In this document: positions 38,584 through 49,003 of the stretch, piece after piece
How the letters are laid out: each line of letters starts with the position of its first letter
Position numbering within the stretch: the stretch's first letter is position 1
Source: Streptomyces wedmorensis
Lineage (GTDB): Bacteria > Actinomycetota > Actinomycetes > Streptomycetales > Streptomycetaceae
DNA: 64,000 nt
Reading direction: 5' to 3'
NCBI RefSeq assembly: GCF_000716445.1
Contig: NZ_JNWK01000022.1
Location: 1-64,000, forward strand
Position numbers and translations under genes: made by a program
Notes under the pieces: model-generated
The model's database searches: none
Seen by the model: only the letters and a program-made list of their open reading frames with translations
What the model was told of the DNA's origin: nothing

Positions 38584-39578
38584 CGGGGGTCTGCTTCCGG
38601 TGTGAGGAGGTCGGCGATGTCGAGGACGTGGTAGCCGCGCATGGAGGGGAGGCAGCTGCCCGTCACGGGGGCGATGGCGGAGGCCCAGTCGTGCGGGATG
38701 GAGCCCAGGCCGCCGGCCGCGCCGGCGAGGGCGCCGGCCACGGCGGCCGTGGTGTCGGCGTCGCGGCCCATGTTGACGGCGGTGAGGACGGCCGTGCGGA
38801 AGTCGCCGCGGGCGGCGGCGAAGGCGCCGAAGGCGAGGCCGACGGCCTCGGGGGCGAGGTCCGTCCAGGGGTAGCCGCCGATGACGACGGCGGAGCGGAC
38901 CTGGCGTTCGCGGGTGAGGGGGTCGGGCTGGACGCGCTGGGCGGCGACGACCGCCCGGCGCAGGGAGCGGGCGGTCCAGGAGTCCATCGGGACGACGGAG
39001 AGGGCGGCGGCGATGACGGAGGTGACCCCCGCACCGCCCATCGCCGCGGCGACGCCCGCCGCGACCGCCTGGCCGCCGTAGATGCCCTCGCCGTCGTGGC
39101 TGACGCTGCCGTCGATGGCGACGAGGCGGGCGGCCTCCGCCGGGCGGCCGGCGGCGAAGACGCCGAAGGGCGCGGCGCGCATGGCGAGTCCGTCGCTCCA
39201 GGCGTGCCGGTGCTGGGCGGAGATGGGGGCGGCGAGGCCACGGCGGAGGTTCTCCAGGGTGCCGCGTTCGGAGAAGCCGGCGCCGCGGAAGGGGCCTTCG
39301 TCGAGGTCGGCGATCCAGTGGTGCCAGGCCCGTTCGACGTGGTGGACGGTGAGGGCCGAGCCGTGGCGGGCGAGGAGGAGCGCGGAGAAGATCGCGTACT
39401 CGGTGTCGTCGGTGCCGGCCGGGCTCTCCGTGACGAATCCTTCGATGCGGCCCCAGCGGCGGCGGATCTCGGAGGGGCGCATGTTCTCGGCGGGAGCGCC
39501 GAGCGCGTCGCCGACGGCGAGGCCGAGGAGCGCCCCCCTCGCCCGTTCGCGCGTGTCGCCTGCCGTGGTGGTCACCAT
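38580..39578 (-). CDS. ADP-ribosylglycohydrolase family protein (ARH-1)
   Basis: A 332-aa protein and the first gene of the seven-gene operon. Motifs intact: LGLAVGDALGAPAE (residues 18-31), the TDDT loop at 56-59 and VNMGRDADTTAAVAGALAG near the C-terminus, which together hold the two Mg2+. AGGAAGGGG precedes the ATG, the best ribosome-binding site in the operon. Promoter presumably in the 253-bp gap shared with the VIT gene. Confidence 0.9.
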   Translation of the reverse strand: MVTTTAGDTRERARGALLGLAVGDALGAPAENMRPSEIRRRWGRIEGFVTESPAGTDDTEYAIFSALLLARHGSALTVHHVERAWHHWIADLDEGPFRGAGFSERGTLENLRRGLAAPISAQHRHAWSDGLAMRAAPFGVFAAGRPAEAARLVAIDGSVSHDGEGIYGGQAVAAGVAAAMGGAGVTSVIAAALSVVPMDSWTARSLRRAVVAAQRVQPDPLTRERQVRSAVVIGGYPWTDLAPEAVGLAFGAFAAARGDFRTAVLTAVNMGRDADTTAAVAGALAGAAGGLGSIPHDWASAIAPVTGSCLPSMRGYHVLDIADLLTPEADPR

Positions 39579-39708
39579 CTCGCGGCCCCTTCCTCGGGTG
39601 GGGCGCGCGGTCGGCGCCCCGATGCCTGCATCTGTGCCACCGCGGGCCGCGAACTCGCCGAAGAAACGTCTCTGTCACCCGGCTGACACCTCGCCAGAAT
39701 CCGGTCCG

Positions 39709-39727
39709 TCAGGTGAGGGAGGCCTTA
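39709..39727 (+). promoter_or_regulatory. Weak iron-box-like site upstream of the VIT gene
   Basis: TCAGGTGAGGGAGGCCTTA matches about 12 of 19 positions of the DmdR/IdeR iron-box consensus as I remember it. It lies in the divergent gap before a VIT-type metal transporter, where iron control would make sense. The match is weak and could be chance. Confidence 0.2.
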
Positions 39728-39831
39728 GTAAGTACGGCCTGCCTTGCTGGCGGACCCCTTACATCGGGCGTATTTTCGAGGGTGTTGGGGGCGGCGGGTG
39801 CATCCCGGCCCGCCGGAACGAGGGGAGAGTC

Positions 39832-40560
39832 ATGTCCATCATCGAAGCTCAGGCGCCACTGCACGAGGCCCACCGCGACAACCACACCCACCGTGACGTG
39901 AACGGCGGTTGGCTGCGGCCGGCGGTGTTCGGCGCGATGGACGGACTCGTCTCCAACCTCGCCCTGATGACCGGTGTCGCGGGCGGTTCGGTCTCCTCGC
40001 AGACCCTCGTCATCACCGGCCTCGCCGGCCTCGCGGCCGGCGCCTTCTCGATGGCCGCCGGCGAGTACACCTCCGTCGCCTCGCAGCGCGAACTCGTCCA
40101 GGCGGAACTGGACGTCGAGCGTCGGCAGTTGCGCAAGCATCCGATCGACGAGATGGAGGAGCTCGCCGCGCTCTACGTGTCGCGCGGCGTCGAGCCGGCG
40201 CTCGCCCGCGAGGTCGCGATGCAGCTGTCGAGGGACCCCGAGCAGGCGCTGGAGATCCACGCCCGCGAGGAGCTCGGCATCGACCCGGACGACCTGCCGT
40301 CGCCGATGGTCGCCGCGGTCTCGTCCTTCGGTTCCTTCGCGCTCGGCGCGTTGCTTCCCGTGCTGCCGTACCTGCTCGGCGCCACCGCGCTCTGGCCGGC
40401 CGTGCTGCTCGCGCTCCTCGGCCTCTTCGCCTGCGGTGCCCTGGTGGCGCGGGTGACCGCCCGCGGCTGGTTCTTCAGCGGGATGCGCCAGCTCCTCCTG
40501 GGCGGCGCCGCCGCGGCCGTCACGTACGGGCTCGGCATGCTCTTCGGGGCGGCCTTGTAG
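39832..40560 (+). CDS. VIT1/CCC1 family metal transporter
   Basis: A 242-aa membrane protein of the vacuolar iron transporter family, which exports Fe2+ or Mn2+ from the cytosol. Visible: a His-rich N-terminus (HEAHRDNHTHRD), FGAMDGLVSNLALMTGVAGG in helix 1, and AAGAFSMAAGEYTSVASQRE, the family signature after helix 2. The cytoplasmic charged loop (residues about 85-150) contains the Glu/His metal-binding region. Three further helices follow. ATG with GGGGAGAG upstream. Confidence 0.92.
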   Translation: MSIIEAQAPLHEAHRDNHTHRDVNGGWLRPAVFGAMDGLVSNLALMTGVAGGSVSSQTLVITGLAGLAAGAFSMAAGEYTSVASQRELVQAELDVERRQLRKHPIDEMEELAALYVSRGVEPALAREVAMQLSRDPEQALEIHAREELGIDPDDLPSPMVAAVSSFGSFALGALLPVLPYLLGATALWPAVLLALLGLFACGALVARVTARGWFFSGMRQLLLGGAAAAVTYGLGMLFGAAL

Positions 40561-40620
40561 CGCCGTGCGCCCGCGCCGGTGCGGATTCCGCGGCGGCGCG
40601 GATTTCGTACCCGTACGGAA

Positions 40621-40656
40621 GACCGAGAGGCCCCTGAAGGGGCCTTTCGGTCTTTT
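40621..40656 (+). terminator. Terminator after the VIT gene
   Basis: A 14-bp stem (one G-U pair), loop TGAA, followed by TCTTTT: a classic intrinsic terminator and the clearest U-tract in the window. Confidence 0.9.
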
Positions 40657-41102
40657 CGGGGCGACTTTTCCGGACGTACGGGGTGAATCGGCTGTGACGT
40701 ATCTCCCTGGTCCGATCCGCCGCAGCGATGAGACACTATGCGGGGCGCCACATATATAGCCGGTTACTCGGCGGTTTCGAACCCGTGACCAACGGGAATG
40801 AGGCATGAGCGTCGTGGGGCAATGAGGCCCCCTTCGAGCGGGCGACGATGCCCGCCCAGTGACGGACCGCCGGAGCCCCGGAGATCCTCCGACTCCTTCG
40901 ATCCGTCCCCGCGGGGCAGCCTCTGTCCTCGCACCTCACAAGGTGAACCCACACCACCGCTCCGTATCGGCGGTGTCCGCATGCTGGAATGAGCTATCCA
41001 CTTCGCGAGAAGCCAGCCATCATGTAACCTGCACGAAATTTCGCGGAGGGCCAACGTCGTCCCTCGGCATCTGCATATGCCACGACGACGACGGGAGAGC
41101 CG
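40657..41102 (+). other. 446-bp leader and promoter region of gltB
   Basis: No protein gene is supported here; the short open frames have out-of-frame composition. The stretch includes an AT-rich patch ACATATATAG (40750-40759), unusual for this genome, several short inverted repeats (for example around 40824-40859) and a GlnR-like site at 41024-41039. It could hold a long 5' leader or a small RNA; nothing in it identifies one. Confidence 0.5.
41024..41039 (+). promoter_or_regulatory. GlnR-box-like site upstream of gltB
   Basis: GTAAC-N6-GAAAT agrees with the a-site/b-site pattern gTnAc-N6-GaAAc described for the nitrogen regulator GlnR. It lies 64 nt before the gltB ATG, a gene of ammonium assimilation. 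Only one half-site pair was found. Confidence 0.4.
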
Positions 41103-44100
41103 ATGCGTTCCGACGCCTGGTCGCCCATGGACGGTCGCCCCGCTCAGCAGGGGATGTACGACCCCCGTAACGAACACGACGCCTGTGGTGTCGGGTTCGT
41201 GGCCACCCTCACCGGTGTAGCCAGCCACGCGCTGGTCGAGCAGGCGCTGACCGTACTGCGCAACCTCGAGCACCGCGGCGCCACCGGCTCCGAGCCCGAC
41301 TCCGGTGACGGCGCCGGCATCCTGTTCCAGGTCCCGGACGCCTTCCTCCGCGAGGTCGCCGGATTCGAGCTCCCCGAGGCCGGCGCGTACGCCGTCGGCA
41401 TCGCCTTCCTCCCCGAGGACGGCACCGACGAGACCGTCGCCAAGATCGAGACGATCGCCGCCGAAGAGGGCCTGACCGTCCTCGGCTGGCGCGAGGTCCC
41501 CGTCGCCCCCGAGCTGCTCGGCGCCTCCGCCCGCGCCACCATGCCGGTCTTCCGCCAGCTCTTCGTCGCCGCCGGCGAGAACACGGGCATCGCGCTGGAC
41601 CGCAAGGCGTTCGTCCTGCGCAAGCGCGCCGAGCGCGAGGCCGCGACCTACTTCCCGTCGCTCTCCGCCCGCACCATCGTCTACAAGGGCATGCTGACCA
41701 CCGGCCAGCTGGAGCCCTTCTTCCCGGACCTGTCGGACCGCCGCTGCGCCACCGCCGTGGCCCTGGTCCACTCCCGGTTCTCCACCAACACCTTCCCGAG
41801 CTGGCCGCTGGCCCACCCGTACCGCTTCGTCGCCCACAACGGTGAGATCAACACCGTCAAGGGCAACCGGAACTGGATGACCGCCCGTGAGGCCCAGCTC
41901 GAGTCCACCGCCTTCGGCGAGGGCTCGCTGGAGCGGATCTTCCCGATCTGCACCCCGGACGCCTCCGACTCGGCCTCCTTCGACGAGGTCCTGGAGCTGC
42001 TCCACCTCGGCGGCCGCTCGCTGCCGCACGCCGTCCTGATGATGGTCCCGGAGGCGTGGGAGAACCACGAGACCATGGACCCGGACCGCCGCGCCTTCTA
42101 CCAGTACCACTCCACGCTGATGGAGCCCTGGGACGGCCCGGCCTGCGTCACCTTCACCGACGGCGTCCAGGTCGGCGCGGTCCTCGACCGCAACGGCCTG
42201 CGCCCCGGCCGCTACTGGGTCACCGACGAGGGCCTCGTCGTCCTCTCCTCCGAGGTCGGCGTCCTCGACATCGACCCCGCCAAGGTCGTCCGCAAGGGCC
42301 GCCTCCAGCCCGGCAAGATGTTCCTCGTCGACACCGCCGAGCACCGCATCGTCGAGGACGACGAGATCAAGGCCGCCCTCGCCGCCGAGCACCCCTACGC
42401 GGAGTGGCTGGAGACCGGCGAGATCGAGCTCTCCGACCTCCCCGAGCGCGAGCACATCGTGCACACCCACGCCTCGGTCACCCGCCGCCAGCAGACCTTC
42501 GGCTACACCGAGGAAGAGCTCCGCGTCATCCTCGCGCCGATGGCCCGCACCGCCGGCGAGCCGCTCGGCTCCATGGGCACGGACTCGCCGATCGCGGCCC
42601 TGTCCGCCCGCCCGCGGCTGCTCTTCGACTACTTCACGCAGCTGTTCGCGCAGGTCACGAACCCGCCGCTGGACGCCATCCGTGAAGAGCTGGTGACGAG
42701 CCTCCACTCCTCCCTCGGCCCCGGCAGCAACCTGCTCGAGCCCACCGCCTCGTCGTGCCGCAGCGTCACCCTGCCCTTCCCGGTGATCGACAACGACGAG
42801 CTGGCCAAGCTCATCCACATCAACGCCGACGGCGACATGCCCGGCATGAAGGCCGCGACCCTCTCCGGCCTCTACCGGGTCTCCGGCGGCGGCGACGCCC
42901 TCGCCGCCCGCATCGAGGCCATCTGCGCCGAGGCCGACACCGCCATCGAGGGCGGCGCCCGCCTGATCGTGCTCTCCGACCGGCACTCCGACGCCGAGCA
43001 CGCGCCGATCCCCTCGCTGCTGCTCACCGCGGCCGTCCACCACCACCTCATCCGCACCAAGCAGCGCACCAAGGTGGGTCTGCTCGTCGAGGCCGGCGAT
43101 GTCCGCGAGGTCCACCACGTCGCCCTGCTCATCGGCTACGGCGCCGCGGCGGTCAACCCGTACCTCGCCATGGAGTCCGTCGAGGACCTGGTCCGCGCCG
43201 GCACCTTCATCGAGGGCCTGGAGCCCGAGCAGGCCATCCGGAACCTGATCTACGCGCTCGGCAAGGGCGTCCTCAAGGTCATGTCCAAGATGGGCATCTC
43301 CACCGTCGCCTCCTACCGCGGCGCCCAGGTCTTCGAGGCCGTCGGCCTCGACGCGACCTTCGTCGCCACGTACTTCAACGGCACGGCCACCAAGATCGGC
43401 GGCGCCGGTCTCGACGTCGTCGCCAAGGAGGTCGCCGCCCGCCACGCCAAGGCGTACCCCGTCTCCGGCGTCCCCTCCGCGCACCGCGCACTGGAGATCG
43501 GCGGCGAGTACCAGTGGCGCCGCGAGGGCGAGCCGCACCTGTTCGACCCGGAGACGGTCTTCCGCCTCCAGCACGCCACGCGCACCAAGCGGTACGACAT
43601 CTTCAAGAAGTACACGGAGCGGGTGAACGAGCAGTCCGAGCGCCTCATGACGCTCCGCGGCCTCTTCGGCTTCACCTCGGACCGCCCCTCCATCCCCCTC
43701 GACGAGGTCGAGCCGGCCTCCGAGATCGTCAAGCGCTTCTCCACCGGCGCCATGTCGTACGGCTCCATCTCCCGCGAGGCGCACGAGACCCTCGCCATCG
43801 CCATGAACCAGCTGGGCGCCAAGTCCAACACCGGTGAGGGCGGCGAGGACCCGGACCGCCTGTACGACCCGGCGCGCCGCTCCGCGATCAAGCAGGTCGC
43901 CTCCGGCCGCTTCGGCGTCACCAGCGAGTACCTGGTCAACGCCGACGACATCCAGATCAAGATGGCCCAGGGAGCCAAGCCCGGCGAGGGCGGCCAGCTG
44001 CCCGGCCACAAGGTCTACCCGTGGGTCGCCAAGACGCGTCACTCGACGCCCGGCGTCGGCCTCATCTCGCCGCCGCCGCACCACGACATCTACTCCATCG

Positions 44101-45662
44101 AGGACCTGGCTCAGCTGATCCACGACCTCAAGAACGCCAACCCGGTCGCCCGCATCCACGTGAAGCTGGTGTCCGAGGTCGGCGTCGGCACGGTCGCCGC
44201 CGGTGTCTCCAAGGCCCACGCGGACGTCGTCCTCATCTCCGGCCACGACGGCGGAACGGGCGCCTCCCCGCTGACCTCGCTCAAGCACGCGGGCGGCCCC
44301 TGGGAGCTCGGCCTCGCCGAGACCCAGCAGACGCTGCTGCTCAACGGCCTGCGCGACCGGATCGTCGTCCAGACCGACGGCCAGCTCAAGACCGGCCGCG
44401 ACGTGATCATCGCCGCGCTCCTCGGCGCCGAGGAGTTCGGTTTCGCGACCGCGCCGCTCGTCGTCTCCGGCTGCGTCATGATGCGCGTCTGCCACCTGGA
44501 CACCTGCCCGGTCGGCATCGCCACCCAGAACCCGGCGCTCCGCGACCGGTTCTCCGGCAAGGCCGAGTACGTCGTCAACTTCTTCGAGTTCATCGCCGAG
44601 GAGGTCCGCGAGCTCCTCGCCGAGCTGGGCTTCCGCACGATCGAAGAGGCCGTCGGCCACGCCGAGCTGCTCGACACCAGCCGCGCCGTCACCCACTGGA
44701 AGGCGCAGGGGCTCGACCTGGAGCCGCTCTTCTACGTGCCGGAGCTGCCCGAGGGCGCGGTCCGCCACGCCCTGATCGAGCAGGACCACGGCCTGGAGAA
44801 GGCCCTCGACAACGAGCTGATCCAGCTCGCCGCCGAGGCCCTGAACGCGGCCACCGCCGAAGAGGCCCAGCCGGTCCGCGCCCAGGTCGCGATCCGCAAC
44901 ATCAACCGCACGGTCGGCACCATGCTCGGCCACCAGGTCACGAAGAAGTTCGGTGGCGCCGGCCTCCCGGCCGACACCATCGACATCACCTTCACCGGCT
45001 CCGCCGGCCAGTCCTTCGGCGCCTTCCTGCCGAGCGGTGTCACCCTCCGCCTGGAGGGCGACGCCAACGACTACGTCGGCAAGGGCCTCTCCGGCGGCCG
45101 CGTGATCGTCCGCCCGGACCGCGGCGCCGACCACCTGGCCGAGTACTCGACCATCGCGGGCAACACCATCGGATACGGCGCGACCGGCGGCGAGCTCTTC
45201 CTCCGCGGCCGCACCGGCGAGCGCTTCTGCGTCCGCAACTCCGGCGCCCTCGTCGTCTCGGAGGGCGTGGGCGACCACGGCTGCGAGTACATGACCGGCG
45301 GCCAGGCCGTCGTCCTCGGCGAGACCGGCCGCAACTTCGCGGCCGGCATGTCGGGCGGTGTCGCCTACGTCGTCGACCTCGACCGGGACAACGTCAACTC
45401 CGGCAACCTGGAGGCGATCGAGGCCCTGTCGGACACCGACAAGACCTGGCTGCACGACGTCGTGCGCCGCCACTTCGAGGAGACCGGCTCCACGGTCGCC
45501 GAGAAGCTCCTCGCCGACTGGGACGCCGCGGCGGCCCGGTTCAGCAAGATCATCCCCACCACGTACAAGGCAGTGCTCGCCGCCAAGGACGCCGCTGAGC
45601 TCGCCGGTCTCTCCGAGACCGAGACCACCGAGAAGATGATGGAGGCGGCGACCAATGGCTGA
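41103..45662 (+). CDS. gltB: Glutamate synthase large subunit
   Basis: A 1519-aa enzyme making two glutamates from glutamine and 2-oxoglutarate. Domains in order: class II glutaminase whose mature N-terminal nucleophile is C28 in HDACGVGF, so a 27-residue propeptide is removed; a central domain; the FMN-binding synthase barrel ([27 protein letters not shown]); the 3Fe-4S cluster cysteines in [15 protein letters not shown]; and the C-terminal GxG beta-helix ([17 protein letters not shown]). The stop overlaps gltD by 8 nt. Confidence 0.98.
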   Translation: MRSDAWSPMDGRPAQQGMYDPRNEHDACGVGFVATLTGVASHALVEQALTVLRNLEHRGATGSEPDSGDGAGILFQVPDAFLREVAGFELPEAGAYAVGIAFLPEDGTDETVAKIETIAAEEGLTVLGWREVPVAPELLGASARATMPVFRQLFVAAGENTGIALDRKAFVLRKRAEREAATYFPSLSARTIVYKGMLTTGQLEPFFPDLSDRRCATAVALVHSRFSTNTFPSWPLAHPYRFVAHNGEINTVKGNRNWMTAREAQLESTAFGEGSLERIFPICTPDASDSASFDEVLELLHLGGRSLPHAVLMMVPEAWENHETMDPDRRAFYQYHSTLMEPWDGPACVTFTDGVQVGAVLDRNGLRPGRYWVTDEGLVVLSSEVGVLDIDPAKVVRKGRLQPGKMFLVDTAEHRIVEDDEIKAALAAEHPYAEWLETGEIELSDLPEREHIVHTHASVTRRQQTFGYTEEELRVILAPMARTAGEPLGSMGTDSPIAALSARPRLLFDYFTQLFAQVTNPPLDAIREELVTSLHSSLGPGSNLLEPTASSCRSVTLPFPVIDNDELAKLIHINADGDMPGMKAATLSGLYRVSGGGDALAARIEAICAEADTAIEGGARLIVLSDRHSDAEHAPIPSLLLTAAVHHHLIRTKQRTKVGLLVEAGDVREVHHVALLIGYGAAAVNPYLAMESVEDLVRAGTFIEGLEPEQAIRNLIYALGKGVLKVMSKMGISTVASYRGAQVFEAVGLDATFVATYFNGTATKIGGAGLDVVAKEVAARHAKAYPVSGVPSAHRALEIGGEYQWRREGEPHLFDPETVFRLQHATRTKRYDIFKKYTERVNEQSERLMTLRGLFGFTSDRPSIPLDEVEPASEIVKRFSTGAMSYGSISREAHETLAIAMNQLGAKSNTGEGGEDPDRLYDPARRSAIKQVASGRFGVTSEYLVNADDIQIKMAQGAKPGEGGQLPGHKVYPWVAKTRHSTPGVGLISPPPHHDIYSIEDLAQLIHDLKNANPVARIHVKLVSEVGVGTVAAGVSKAHADVVLISGHDGGTGASPLTSLKHAGGPWELGLAETQQTLLLNGLRDRIVVQTDGQLKTGRDVIIAALLGAEEFGFATAPLVVSGCVMMRVCHLDTCPVGIATQNPALRDRFSGKAEYVVNFFEFIAEEVRELLAELGFRTIEEAVGHAELLDTSRAVTHWKAQGLDLEPLFYVPELPEGAVRHALIEQDHGLEKALDNELIQLAAEALNAATAEEAQPVRAQVAIRNINRTVGTMLGHQVTKKFGGAGLPADTIDITFTGSAGQSFGAFLPSGVTLRLEGDANDYVGKGLSGGRVIVRPDRGADHLAEYSTIAGNTIGYGATGGELFLRGRTGERFCVRNSGALVVSEGVGDHGCEYMTGGQAVVLGETGRNFAAGMSGGVAYVVDLDRDNVNSGNLEAIEALSDTDKTWLHDVVRRHFEETGSTVAEKLLADWDAAAARFSKIIPTTYKAVLAAKDAAELAGLSETETTEKMMEAATNG

Positions 45663-47115
45663 CCCCAAGGGCTTCCTGACCACCGGGCGCGAAGTCGCCG
45701 AGACCCGTCCGGTGGGCGAGCGCGTCAGGGACTGGAACGAGGTCTACGTCCCCGGCTCCCTGCTGCCGATCATCAGCAAGCAGGCCGGCCGCTGCATGGA
45801 CTGCGGCATCCCGTTCTGCCACAACGGCTGTCCCCTCGGGAACCTCATCCCCGAGTGGAACGACTTCGCCTACCGCGAGGACTGGTCGGCGGCGCAGGAG
45901 CGCCTGCACGCCACCAACAACTTCCCGGAGTTCACCGGCCGCCTGTGCCCGGCTCCGTGCGAGTCGGCGTGCGTGCTCGGCATCAACCAGCCGGCCGTCA
46001 CCATCAAGAACGTCGAAGTCTCCATCATCGACAAGGCCTGGGACGCCAACGACGTCAAGCCGCAGGCGCCCGACCGCCTCTCCGGCAAGACCGTCGCCGT
46101 CATCGGCTCCGGCCCGGCCGGTCTCGCCGCCGCCCAGCAGCTGACCCGGGCCGGCCACACCGTCGCCGTCTACGAGCGCGCGGACCGCATCGGAGGCCTC
46201 CTCCGGTACGGCATCCCCGAGTTCAAGATGGAGAAGCGGCACATCAACCGCCGCATCGAGCAGATGCGCGCGGAGGGCACCAAGTTCCGCACCGGCGTCG
46301 AGATCGGCCGCGACATGCCGGCCACGGCGCTCCGCAACCGGTACGACGCGGTCGTCATCGCCGCCGGCGCCACCACCGCCCGCGACCTGCCCGTCCCGGG
46401 CCGCGAGCTGGGCGGCATCCACCAGGCGATGGAGTACCTGCCGCTCGCCAACAAGGTCGTCGAAGGCGACTTCGTGGCCCCGCCGATCACCGCCGAGGGC
46501 AAGCACGTCGTCGTCATCGGCGGCGGCGACACCGGCGCCGACTGCGTCGGCACGGCACACCGCCAGGGCGCGGCCTCGGTCACGCAGCTGGAGATCATGC
46601 CCAAGCCGGGCGAGGAGCGGAACGCCGGCCAGCCCTGGCCGACCTTCCCCATGCTCTACAAGGTCACCTCCGCGCACGAGGAGGGCGGCGAGCGGGTCTA
46701 CTCCGTCTCCACCACCCACTTCGAGGGCGACGAGGACGGCAACGTCCAGTTCCTCCACCTCATCGAGGTCGAGTTCGTCGACGGCAAGCTGACCCAGAAG
46801 CCGGGCACGGAGCGCAGGATCCCCGCCCAGCTGGTCACGCTCGCGATGGGCTTCACCGGCACGGACGTGGAGAACGGCCTCGTCTCCCAGTTTGGTCTGG
46901 ACCTCGACGAGCGGGGTAACATCGCACGTGACGCGGACTTCGCCACCAACGTCGATGGCGTCTTCGTCGCCGGCGACGCCGGCCGTGGCCAGTCCCTCAT
47001 CGTCTGGGCCATCGCCGAGGGCCGCTCCGCCGCCCGTGGCGTGGACCGCTACCTGACCGGAGCCAGCTCCCTGCCGGCCCCGATCCGCCCGACGGACCGT
47101 TCCCTGATGGTCTGA
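45655..47115 (+). CDS. gltD: Glutamate synthase small subunit
   Basis: A 486-aa FAD/NADPH subunit that feeds electrons to GltB. The N-terminus has the two cysteine clusters [17 protein letters not shown] and [13 protein letters not shown] for 4Fe-4S centres. FAD binding: [20 protein letters not shown] binding: [14 protein letters not shown]. The C-terminal [18 protein letters not shown] completes the FAD site. Starts 8 nt inside gltB, so the subunits are translationally coupled. Confidence 0.98.
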   Translation: MADPKGFLTTGREVAETRPVGERVRDWNEVYVPGSLLPIISKQAGRCMDCGIPFCHNGCPLGNLIPEWNDFAYREDWSAAQERLHATNNFPEFTGRLCPAPCESACVLGINQPAVTIKNVEVSIIDKAWDANDVKPQAPDRLSGKTVAVIGSGPAGLAAAQQLTRAGHTVAVYERADRIGGLLRYGIPEFKMEKRHINRRIEQMRAEGTKFRTGVEIGRDMPATALRNRYDAVVIAAGATTARDLPVPGRELGGIHQAMEYLPLANKVVEGDFVAPPITAEGKHVVVIGGGDTGADCVGTAHRQGAASVTQLEIMPKPGEERNAGQPWPTFPMLYKVTSAHEEGGERVYSVSTTHFEGDEDGNVQFLHLIEVEFVDGKLTQKPGTERRIPAQLVTLAMGFTGTDVENGLVSQFGLDLDERGNIARDADFATNVDGVFVAGDAGRGQSLIVWAIAEGRSAARGVDRYLTGASSLPAPIRPTDRSLMV

Positions 47116-47256
47116 TCCGACCGGATCACCCCCCAACACGTCCCGTACAACGACGTACGGAACTGAGCGCGGCGCCCCCCGAATGTCCCCGACCGGACGA
47201 CTGGGAGGGCGCCGATGCGCGTTCCGGCACCGGGCGCGCACCCCCGCGGGCCCTCC

Positions 47257-47709
47257 CTAGCTCTTCCCTGGCCAGATCCACGTGATCAGCGAGGCCGCCG
47301 ACACCGCAAGCACCCCGACCAGGCCCATCCACCGCGCCCACCCCGTCATCCGGCGCACGGCCCCGGCCCGCCGCTTCTCGTACCGCAGCAGATCCTCCGC
47401 CCCCGACCGCAGCTTCCGGCCCGGTCGCTCGTGCACCGCCGACACCATCAGCCACGACGCCAGCACGAGCACCAGGAACGCCCCGGCGAGCAGCCCGATC
47501 ACCCACCACCGCGGCCCGGTGGTCATCTTGCTCAGGTTCTCCTGCCCCTTCAGCACGAAGACGACCGTCAGCAGCCCCGTCAGCGTCGTCAGGAAGTTCC
47601 GGTACCCCTCCGCCTGCGCGAGCGCCGCCCTCAACTGCTCCTCCGGCTTCGCCATCGCCAGGACGCGCTCATCGGCCTCCCGCAACTCCGCGGGCGTGAA
47701 CTCGCTCAC
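47257..47709 (-). CDS. Three-helix membrane protein of the caspase operon (150 aa)
   Basis: A 150-aa protein: a charged helical N-terminus (EFTPAELREADERVLAMAKPEEQ), then membrane helices at about residues 38-55, 70-92 and 125-145, separated by a basic loop (ERPGRKLRSGAEDLLRYEKRR). I do not recognise the family. Its GTG overlaps the previous stop by 4 nt, so it belongs to the caspase-HSP90 operon. As a small membrane protein at the end of such an operon it might be a membrane-acting effector, but this rests on context only. Confidence 0.75.
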   Translation of the reverse strand: MSEFTPAELREADERVLAMAKPEEQLRAALAQAEGYRNFLTTLTGLLTVVFVLKGQENLSKMTTGPRWWVIGLLAGAFLVLVLASWLMVSAVHERPGRKLRSGAEDLLRYEKRRAGAVRRMTGWARWMGLVGVLAVSAASLITWIWPGKS

Positions 47710-48029
47710 CGCGCGGCCCCCCGAGGCGGTGCGATCCAGAACGACGCCCCGCACCCCTGCTCGACCCCCGCCGGCCGGTCCACATGCCACGTCGTACACG
47801 CACACCGCGCGTACCTCGGCACCCCGCCGTCCCCCGACGGCCCCCGCGACGACCCCGGCCCCTTCGTCACGTACTGCACGTCCTCCCACACCCGCACCGT
47901 CACACACCGGCACTCCGGGCACTCACCCGACGCCTCCACCCGGCCCCCTCCCCTCGACTCCCACAGGAACGTGGTGACGGGCGAGGTCAACGGCCGGTCC
48001 GTGACGCGGTAGGGAACGGTCGAACTCAT
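47706..48029 (-). CDS. Cys-rich small protein of the caspase operon (107 aa)
   Basis: A 107-aa protein with clustered cysteines: GECPECRC in the first half, then ARCACTTWHV and GCGASFW. The spacing looks like a zinc ribbon or similar metal-binding fold. No catalytic motif. ATG overlaps the upstream stop by 4 nt and the stop overlaps the next GTG by 4 nt. Unknown family; it could recognise a ligand or stabilise a complex. Confidence 0.7.
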   Translation of the reverse strand: MSSTVPYRVTDRPLTSPVTTFLWESRGGGRVEASGECPECRCVTVRVWEDVQYVTKGPGSSRGPSGDGGVPRYARCACTTWHVDRPAGVEQGCGASFWIAPPRGAAR

Positions 48030-49003
48030 GGGCGCGGGCCTCCAACGGTGGTGGGAAGTATGAGCTTGAAAAGTCGTTCGTACCGGCGGAACCGGTCCAT
48101 GACCTCCTCCTCGGACAGGTCCGTCTCCTCCGAGCAGAGCAGTACGTGATCGGGCTCCACGGCCCCCTCGACCGCCGGCGCCCGCCCCGTCAGCCGCGCC
48201 GTCAGCACGATGACGTCCCGCCAGTCGGGCACGATCTCGCGCTCGTCCCCGGTGGGCGCCTCGACCGTCACGTCGAGCCCGAGGCAACGGAAGGGCGCGT
48301 AGCGGTCGTACGCCTTCCCGAGCGTCCAGCCGAAGCGGCCGGCGACGAGGACGAGTTCGAGGGGGCCGAGGAGGCCGGGGCCGAGGAGACCCGGGTCGAA
48401 CGCGGCCAGGTCGAAGTCGTCGGGCGTGAAGTGCTCCAGGGCTTCGGCGTCGGGGCCGGTGAAGGGGCCGGGGAGGGTGGGGCCGCCGACGGGGAGGAAG
48501 GCCTGTGCGGTGCGGACGGTCTCGCCGAGGCCGTCCGGTTCGTAGACGGCGTGGGCGAGGAGCTGCCCGAGGGTGAGGGCGCTCCGGAACGCCATGCTGC
48601 GGCCCCTGCCCATCTCGAAGAGGAACCGGAACCCGGTACCCGGGGTGAGCGAGCGGAGGGAGTCCGGGAGGTCGGCGACCGCCAGGGGGAAGGGTAGGCC
48701 GAGGGTCGCCAGGCGCTCCGCCTCGGAGCCCAGTGTGGACCTGCTCCCGGACGCGAGGTGGATCAGCGGTTCGACGCCGAGACCGCGGCTGTCGAGATCC
48801 CACCGCCCGTGGCCGTACTTCGAGAACGGGTGCACGATCTCCAGCAGATCGTCGACGGCGGAGTCCTCGGTGATCCGCTCGCTGTGGGCTTCGACGAGCG
48901 ACAGGCAACCCGGTGCCAGGAGTCCGCAGGCATCCAGATGGCGCAGGTCCTGACGCGTCGACGCGAAGTCGGACGGAGCGGCGTGCCGCAGCGCGGCGGT
49001 CAC
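48026..49003 (-). CDS. Winged-helix-like module protein, probably the C-terminal part of the caspase protein
   Basis: As read, a 325-aa protein from GTG 49003, overlapping the caspase stop by 4 nt. It contains repeated modules of about 75 residues, for example TLGKAYDRYAPFRCLGL, DWRDVIVLTARLTGRAPAV and EEEVMDRFRRYERLF, which resemble the winged-helix (wHTH) repeats described in NTP-dependent conflict systems. The same pattern is seen in the C-terminus of the caspase protein. Its frame upstream of the GTG also reads as good protein back to the G5 run at 49065-49069, so it is probably the detached end of that protein. Confidence 0.6.
   Translation of the reverse strand: MTAALRHAAPSDFASTRQDLRHLDACGLLAPGCLSLVEAHSERITEDSAVDDLLEIVHPFSKYGHGRWDLDSRGLGVEPLIHLASGSRSTLGSEAERLATLGLPFPLAVADLPDSLRSLTPGTGFRFLFEMGRGRSMAFRSALTLGQLLAHAVYEPDGLGETVRTAQAFLPVGGPTLPGPFTGPDAEALEHFTPDDFDLAAFDPGLLGPGLLGPLELVLVAGRFGWTLGKAYDRYAPFRCLGLDVTVEAPTGDEREIVPDWRDVIVLTARLTGRAPAVEGAVEPDHVLLCSEETDLSEEEVMDRFRRYERLFKLILPTTVGGPRP

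Noticed and set aside
40765..40790. tRNA T-arm-like sequence (GGTTTCGAACCC)
   Set aside because: The stem does not pair properly and no D-arm, anticodon arm or acceptor stem could be found on either strand.
40798..40992. A 64-aa open frame before gltB
   Set aside because: Pro/Arg/Ser-rich out-of-frame composition and no ribosome-binding site.
40764..45683. A 1639-codon open frame antisense to gltB
   Set aside because: Same shadow effect; repetitive Val/Leu/Gly/Asp composition and no start or ribosome-binding site.
47257..47922. Longer 221-aa version of the membrane protein
   Set aside because: The extra N-terminus overlaps the Cys-rich gene fully and has shadow composition; the GTG at 47709 with a 4-nt overlap is the better start.
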